From Bacillota bacterium (GTDB lineage Bacteria > Bacillota > Bacilli > Alicyclobacillales > SLC66), in contig JAJZCJ010000094.1 of NCBI GenBank assembly GCA_021846145.1, positions 1 through 10,847 of the forward strand: a stretch of 10,847 nucleotides of DNA. Reading direction: 5' to 3'. How positions within the stretch are numbered: the first letter of the stretch is position 1; the number at the start of each line of letters is the position of its first letter. The translations under genes were made by a program, and so were the position numbers. The notes beneath the pieces are model-generated. The model saw only the letters and a list, made by a program, of their open reading frames with translations, did no database searches and had not been told where the DNA came from. Shown here in pieces: positions 6,931 through 10,847 of this stretch.

Positions 6931-7488
6931 TTACGTTTTCAGTCCTGTTAATTTCGCCAATTCGACAATCGGCTGCTTAAACATCGGGGACAGCGTGGAA
7001 TGATTAATTTGTGCTTTCAACTGCGGAACGGGAATATAGGCCGCAAAATTAATTAACACTGCAATTAGTAACACTGCCACCACAACACCTGCAGTAAGTC
7101 CTGCCATCCGATTGAAAAATGATAATCCTGGTAGGTGAAATACTGAATTTAAAAGATGCCCCAAATACCTGATCAGCAACAACGAAATATAAAAAACAAT
7201 ACTAAATGCAAGCACATTTGCAATCGTCGCGCCAAGTTGATTTACTGTTCCCCCGCTTGACAATAAATTCACAATCGGAACGTCCTTAAGCGAATGAACG
7301 TTTTTTAAAACATTTTCTAATAACCATTTTTTCAAAGGTGGTACTAACACCCCATGAAATTGCCAAGCAGCAATATACGCCAACACCGTACCCAATAATC
7401 GCACTAACTGTGTAATCAGTCCAGTTCGATAGCCATCCCACGCGCTAAAAAGAAGGACAGCCACAATAACCCAATCCGCTATATCCAT
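6931..7488 (-). CDS. CvpA family membrane protein
   Basis: The 185-residue protein has four predicted membrane helices, at about residues 4-17, 25-44, 84-107 and 127-150. Two CvpA signatures are visible: an acidic-Gly pattern after the first helix (WDGYRTGLI, 17-25) and LPGLSFFNRMAGLTAG (119-134) leading into the last helix. CvpA proteins were named for colicin V production, but in Firmicutes they are housekeeping membrane proteins of unclear role; the B. subtilis counterpart is YshB. ATG at 7488 is preceded by a weak GGGG (7496-7499). It follows zapA by 30 bases, the usual yshA-yshB order, and is the last gene of the pheS-pheT-zapA-cvpA run, ending at a hairpin. Confidence 0.85.
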   Translation of the reverse strand: MDIADWVIVAVLLFSAWDGYRTGLITQLVRLLGTVLAYIAAWQFHGVLVPPLKKWLLENVLKNVHSLKDVPIVNLLSSGGTVNQLGATIANVLAFSIVFYISLLLIRYLGHLLNSVFHLPGLSFFNRMAGLTAGVVVAVLLIAVLINFAAYIPVPQLKAQINHSTLSPMFKQPIVELAKLTGLKT

Positions 7489-7518
7489 GTAATAACCCCA
7501 TTTTATTAAGGTGAATCA

Positions 7519-7782
7519 TCACTCATCTTGGCTTTGATGAATCTCCAATGAATCAACCAACGCCTCATATTCCGCCAAAAGTTCTTCATACGTGTCTGCT
7601 AAATTAAGCGCAGTCAACACGGCCAGCGTCTGTAAGTCAAGCTGGGAATTCTTTTCATAAATATCACGCATTTTCTGATCCACAAAAGCGGCAATGCGCT
7701 GCAAATGTTCTGGTTCAGAGGGACCGCGCAGCGTATACGTATGCCCGAATATTTCTACTTTTATTCGATGTTGTTGATCCAT
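7519..7782 (-). CDS. zapA: Cell division protein ZapA
   Basis: The 87-residue protein has the ZapA globular head at its N-terminus (RIKVEIFGHTYTLRG, residues about 6-20) and a helical tail containing LQTLAVLTALNLADTYEEL. ZapA binds FtsZ and promotes bundling of filaments at the division site; the tail mediates dimer and tetramer formation. Length matches the Bacillus YshA/ZapA group. ATG at 7782 is chosen because GGGGGTG (7791-7797) lies eight bases before it. A GTG at 7791 would add three residues (MPV), but it overlaps that site and so cannot use it. It lies between pheT (55-base gap) and cvpA, as in Bacillus except that rnhC is absent here. Confidence 0.92.
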   Translation of the reverse strand: MDQQHRIKVEIFGHTYTLRGPSEPEHLQRIAAFVDQKMRDIYEKNSQLDLQTLAVLTALNLADTYEELLAEYEALVDSLEIHQSQDE

Positions 7783-7790
7783 GACTGGCA

Positions 7791-7797
7791 CACCCCC
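7791..7797 (-). promoter_or_regulatory. G-run ribosome binding site of zapA (decides start)
   Basis: GGGGGTG, eight bases before ATG at 7782. It overlaps the alternative GTG at 7791, which excludes that start. The seven bases are an exact complement of CACCCCC in the loop of the hairpin at 1035-1099. Confidence 0.7.
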
Positions 7798-7837
7798 GCT
7801 TTGTGACTATTCGCGTATTGGGCACTAAATTCCTTCT

Positions 7838-10279
7838 TTATTTGCGAAGAACTGCCCCATGGCGAGAATTTAGTTGTAACAGCACCTGTTCCACTTCGTG
7901 CAATACGTCATGTTCTGTCAATGTTCTCTCCTGGGATCGAAAAACCAGTCGCAAAGCCACGCTCTTTTCTTCCTGACGCACATGATCCCCTGTGTACACA
8001 TCAAATACTGACACTGATTCAAGCAGCACCCCTGCTGCGACCTTTACCGTCTGGAGAAGCTCAGCCACAGGCAACGAGCGCTGCACAACGATCGCAAGAT
8101 CCCGTTCCACTTGCGGAAAACGAGGTAACTCCGTTACGTACAGGCGATTTTCAACCGTTTGCAGCAAATAATCAAAATCAATTTGAAAATAGAAAACTTC
8201 AGTAACTAAATCAAAGGTAGTGGCCACTTCTTTGCGAAGCTGACCCAATTCGCCTACCGTTTTGCCATCCATCACCAACTCCGCTGCACGCCCTGAATGA
8301 AAATACGGAGCAGTGGCACGTACATACGTAAGTTCCTGATCGGCTCCCAAGCGTTGCAACAAGCCTTCAAGCAGCCCTTTTAGATCGTAAAAATCATCAT
8401 TGCTAACGGCATAAAGTAATTCTCCGGCATTGGCACCAAAAATAATCCCGGATAACATCCTTTTTTCTAGCGGTGGGGCGATACTGTCTAGTGTTTTCGC
8501 TTGCTGCGGCAAAAATACAGCACCTATTTCGAATACCCTCAACGCATTAATTTGTCGACTGGCATTATACTTTGCCACTTCTAGCAGCGAGGATAGCATG
8601 GTGGTGCGAAGCGCTCTCCGTTCTTCAGAGAGTGGATTTAAAAGCAACGCATGTTGAGCCAACTCATGATGATCGTCAATTTTCAGTTTTTGATGCCCAT
8701 CACTAGCGACAAAGGAATACGTCCATACTTCGTCAAACCCCTGATCACGCAGATAATCCCGCGCTGTTCTGCGCAGTTTCTGCTGCCTAGAAAGTCCCCC
8801 ATGGCTAAGCATGCCTTCCATCATGGTAGAGGGGATACGTTCAAACCCTGCAAGCCTAGCAAATTCTTCGATCATATCCTCTTCTCGCAGCAAATCTGGC
8901 CGTCGGGAAGGGACAGACACCATTAAACCCGCTTCCTCTTTCTCCACAGGTAGTCCTAACCGTTTGCAATAACCAACTAGCTCATCCTCATCCAGCTCGT
9001 ATCCAAGCACTTGTGCGATGCGTGCGATCCGCACACGAATACGCGTAGAGGGTTTTGGCGTTAACAGATCAATCCCAGTAATCACAGCAGCACTTGCCAG
9101 ACTTCCACCTGCAAACTGCACCATCAATGACGCGGCGCGCAAAAGCGCCGGCAACACAGCCTCTGCATCGAGTCCCTTTTCAAAGCGCAACGAGGCCTCT
9201 GAACGCAACTGCAGTTGTCGGCTAGTACGCCTTGTTTGGATAGGATCAAACATTGCCGATTCAATGACGACTGCCGTCGTGTGACTCGTCACTTCGCTAT
9301 TTTCCCCACCCATCACACCAGCAAGACCAAGTCCTTTTACAGTGTCCGCAATCACTACCTCAACACCTGCAAGTTCTCGATCCTGACCGTCTAGCGTCCG
9401 CACCACTTCCCCATCACTTGCTTGACGCACCACGATCATTTGATCAGCAATCGCATGATAATCAAAAGCATGAAGAGGCTGCCCCCACTCAAACATCACG
9501 TAATTCGTAATATCCACCAAATTATTGATTGGACGCATACCAACGGCAAGCAGTCGCATTTGCATCCAGATCGGCGATGGGCCAAGCTTCAAGTTTTTCA
9601 CTACCTGTGCGGAGTACCCCGTGCACTGATCCGTCTCAATGCGCACCGCAAGTGGCATTGCATCACCCTGATCCGCCACCGCATCACCCACCTCAGGCAT
9701 GTGCACTGCGCGCGAATACAATGCGCCCACCTCAAATGCGACACCACGAAGGGACAGACAATCCGAGCGATTAGGCGTGAGTTCAAGTTCCATAATCACA
9801 TCATCGAGGCCTAGGTATTCCACCATTTCCTCGCCAATTGGTGCATCGTCTGGCAAAATCCAGATGCCCTCCGCCTGATCCTTTGGCAAAAAGCGATCAT
9901 CAAGCCCCAGTTCCGCGGCAGAACAGAGCATACCTTGCGAAGGCACCCCGCGAAAGAGGGCGAGTTCAATGTTTTTTCCCGGCAACTTTGCCCCTACAAG
10001 CGCTACGGGCACCTTTTGTCCTGATTGCACATTGGTCGCACCCGTAACGATTTGCACGCGATTGTCGCCAATTTCGATCTCACAAATGTGCAGCCGATCA
10101 GCCTGCGGATGGGCATTAACCGCCTGAATTAGGCCGATCACGACACCTGTTACCCCTTGATTCATTGGCGTTAATTTCTCTACAGGAATCCCTGCACCGG
10201 TCAGGTCATCTGCCACCTTTTCCGGTGTCAGGCCAGCAAGATCGACGTACTCAGCAAGCCATTTCCAGGTGATTTTCAT
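7838..10279 (-). CDS. pheT: Phenylalanyl-tRNA synthetase beta subunit
   Basis: The 813-residue beta chain pairs with PheS as an alpha2-beta2 enzyme that charges tRNA-Phe. Domains in order: an N-terminal section, then the EMAP/tRNA-binding fold (about 40-150, with HPQADRLHICEIEIG), the B3/B4 editing region that hydrolyses mischarged tyrosyl-tRNA-Phe (about 215-395, with PINNLVDITNYVMFEWGQPLHAFD split around 250-273), the B5 domain (about 412-485, with VPSRRPDLLREEDMIEE), the catalytic-like domain (about 495-705) and the C-terminal FDX-ACB anticodon-binding domain (about 717-813, LPRFPQVERDLAIVV). The length is close to the usual bacterial 800. ATG at 10279 is six bases after GGGGGG, and the pheS stop codon TAG is part of that site, so the two subunits are likely translationally coupled. 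No truncation or frameshift is seen. Confidence 0.97.
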   Translation of the reverse strand: MKITWKWLAEYVDLAGLTPEKVADDLTGAGIPVEKLTPMNQGVTGVVIGLIQAVNAHPQADRLHICEIEIGDNRVQIVTGATNVQSGQKVPVALVGAKLPGKNIELALFRGVPSQGMLCSAAELGLDDRFLPKDQAEGIWILPDDAPIGEEMVEYLGLDDVIMELELTPNRSDCLSLRGVAFEVGALYSRAVHMPEVGDAVADQGDAMPLAVRIETDQCTGYSAQVVKNLKLGPSPIWMQMRLLAVGMRPINNLVDITNYVMFEWGQPLHAFDYHAIADQMIVVRQASDGEVVRTLDGQDRELAGVEVVIADTVKGLGLAGVMGGENSEVTSHTTAVVIESAMFDPIQTRRTSRQLQLRSEASLRFEKGLDAEAVLPALLRAASLMVQFAGGSLASAAVITGIDLLTPKPSTRIRVRIARIAQVLGYELDEDELVGYCKRLGLPVEKEEAGLMVSVPSRRPDLLREEDMIEEFARLAGFERIPSTMMEGMLSHGGLSRQQKLRRTARDYLRDQGFDEVWTYSFVASDGHQKLKIDDHHELAQHALLLNPLSEERRALRTTMLSSLLEVAKYNASRQINALRVFEIGAVFLPQQAKTLDSIAPPLEKRMLSGIIFGANAGELLYAVSNDDFYDLKGLLEGLLQRLGADQELTYVRATAPYFHSGRAAELVMDGKTVGELGQLRKEVATTFDLVTEVFYFQIDFDYLLQTVENRLYVTELPRFPQVERDLAIVVQRSLPVAELLQTVKVAAGVLLESVSVFDVYTGDHVRQEEKSVALRLVFRSQERTLTEHDVLHEVEQVLLQLNSRHGAVLRK

Positions 10280-10283
10280 CTCG

Positions 10284-10290
10284 CACCCCC

Positions 10291-10291
<1 letters not shown>
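10284..10291 (-). promoter_or_regulatory. G-run ribosome binding site of pheT overlapping the pheS stop
   Basis: GGGGGGTG four bases before ATG of pheT (six from the G-run). The stop codon TAG of pheS donates the first G, so ribosomes ending pheS are placed on the pheT start. Confidence 0.75.

Positions 10292-10847
<556 letters not shown>

Noticed and set aside
9422..9814. A 130-codon plus-strand frame opposite pheT, and similar plus-strand frames opposite tyrS and mutS2.
   Set aside because: They are antisense to strongly conserved coding sequence, have His/Arg-rich low-quality products and no ribosome binding site.

Overview
The window is an ordinary chromosomal stretch of a spore-forming Firmicute. 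All genes but one lie on the minus strand. The gene set (a SafA-like LysM protein, YunB, ZapA, MutS2, PheST), the sporulation genes and the strong G-rich ribosome binding sites point to the Bacilli. The moderate GC content and the gene order hint at the Alicyclobacillaceae (Alicyclobacillus and related acidophiles), but that placement is inference. I see no mobile element, CRISPR array, rRNA or tRNA, and nothing that is clearly a new biological system.

Read along the minus strand, that is from the right end of the window to the left, there are three blocks. (1) 10847-6931: pheS (C-terminal part only), pheT, zapA, cvpA. This is a tight run encoding both phenylalanyl-tRNA synthetase subunits, a cell-division factor and a CvpA-family membrane protein. 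(2) 6898-6533: a small four-helix membrane protein on the plus strand. It converges on cvpA, with a shared GC-rich hairpin between them, and diverges from mutS2. (3) 6437-1163: mutS2, tyrS, yunB, pheA, with gaps of 30, 55 and 12 bases and no convincing internal terminator. This run ends in a long hairpin plus T-tract at about 1035-1099. A LysM spore-coat-type protein (safA-like) follows with its own ribosome binding site and closes the window.

Functionally, the window brings together aromatic amino acid use and supply (PheRS, TyrRS, prephenate dehydratase), MutS2, division (ZapA) and sporulation (YunB, SafA-like). The arrangement pheST-zapA-cvpA-mutS2 is the well-known Bacillus order, but rnhC and polX are missing from their usual positions. 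tyrS is part of the mutS2 run and has no room for a T-box leader of its own.

Three starts were moved from the longest open frame using ribosome binding sites: safA-like to TTG at 932, the membrane protein to TTG at 6533, and zapA to ATG at 7782. The most unusual non-coding element is the 65-base hairpin after pheA. Its 14-base loop is C-rich and matches, as an exact complement, the G-run Shine-Dalgarno sequences of zapA and pheT. It is most simply a terminator, and a regulatory RNA role is only a hypothesis.
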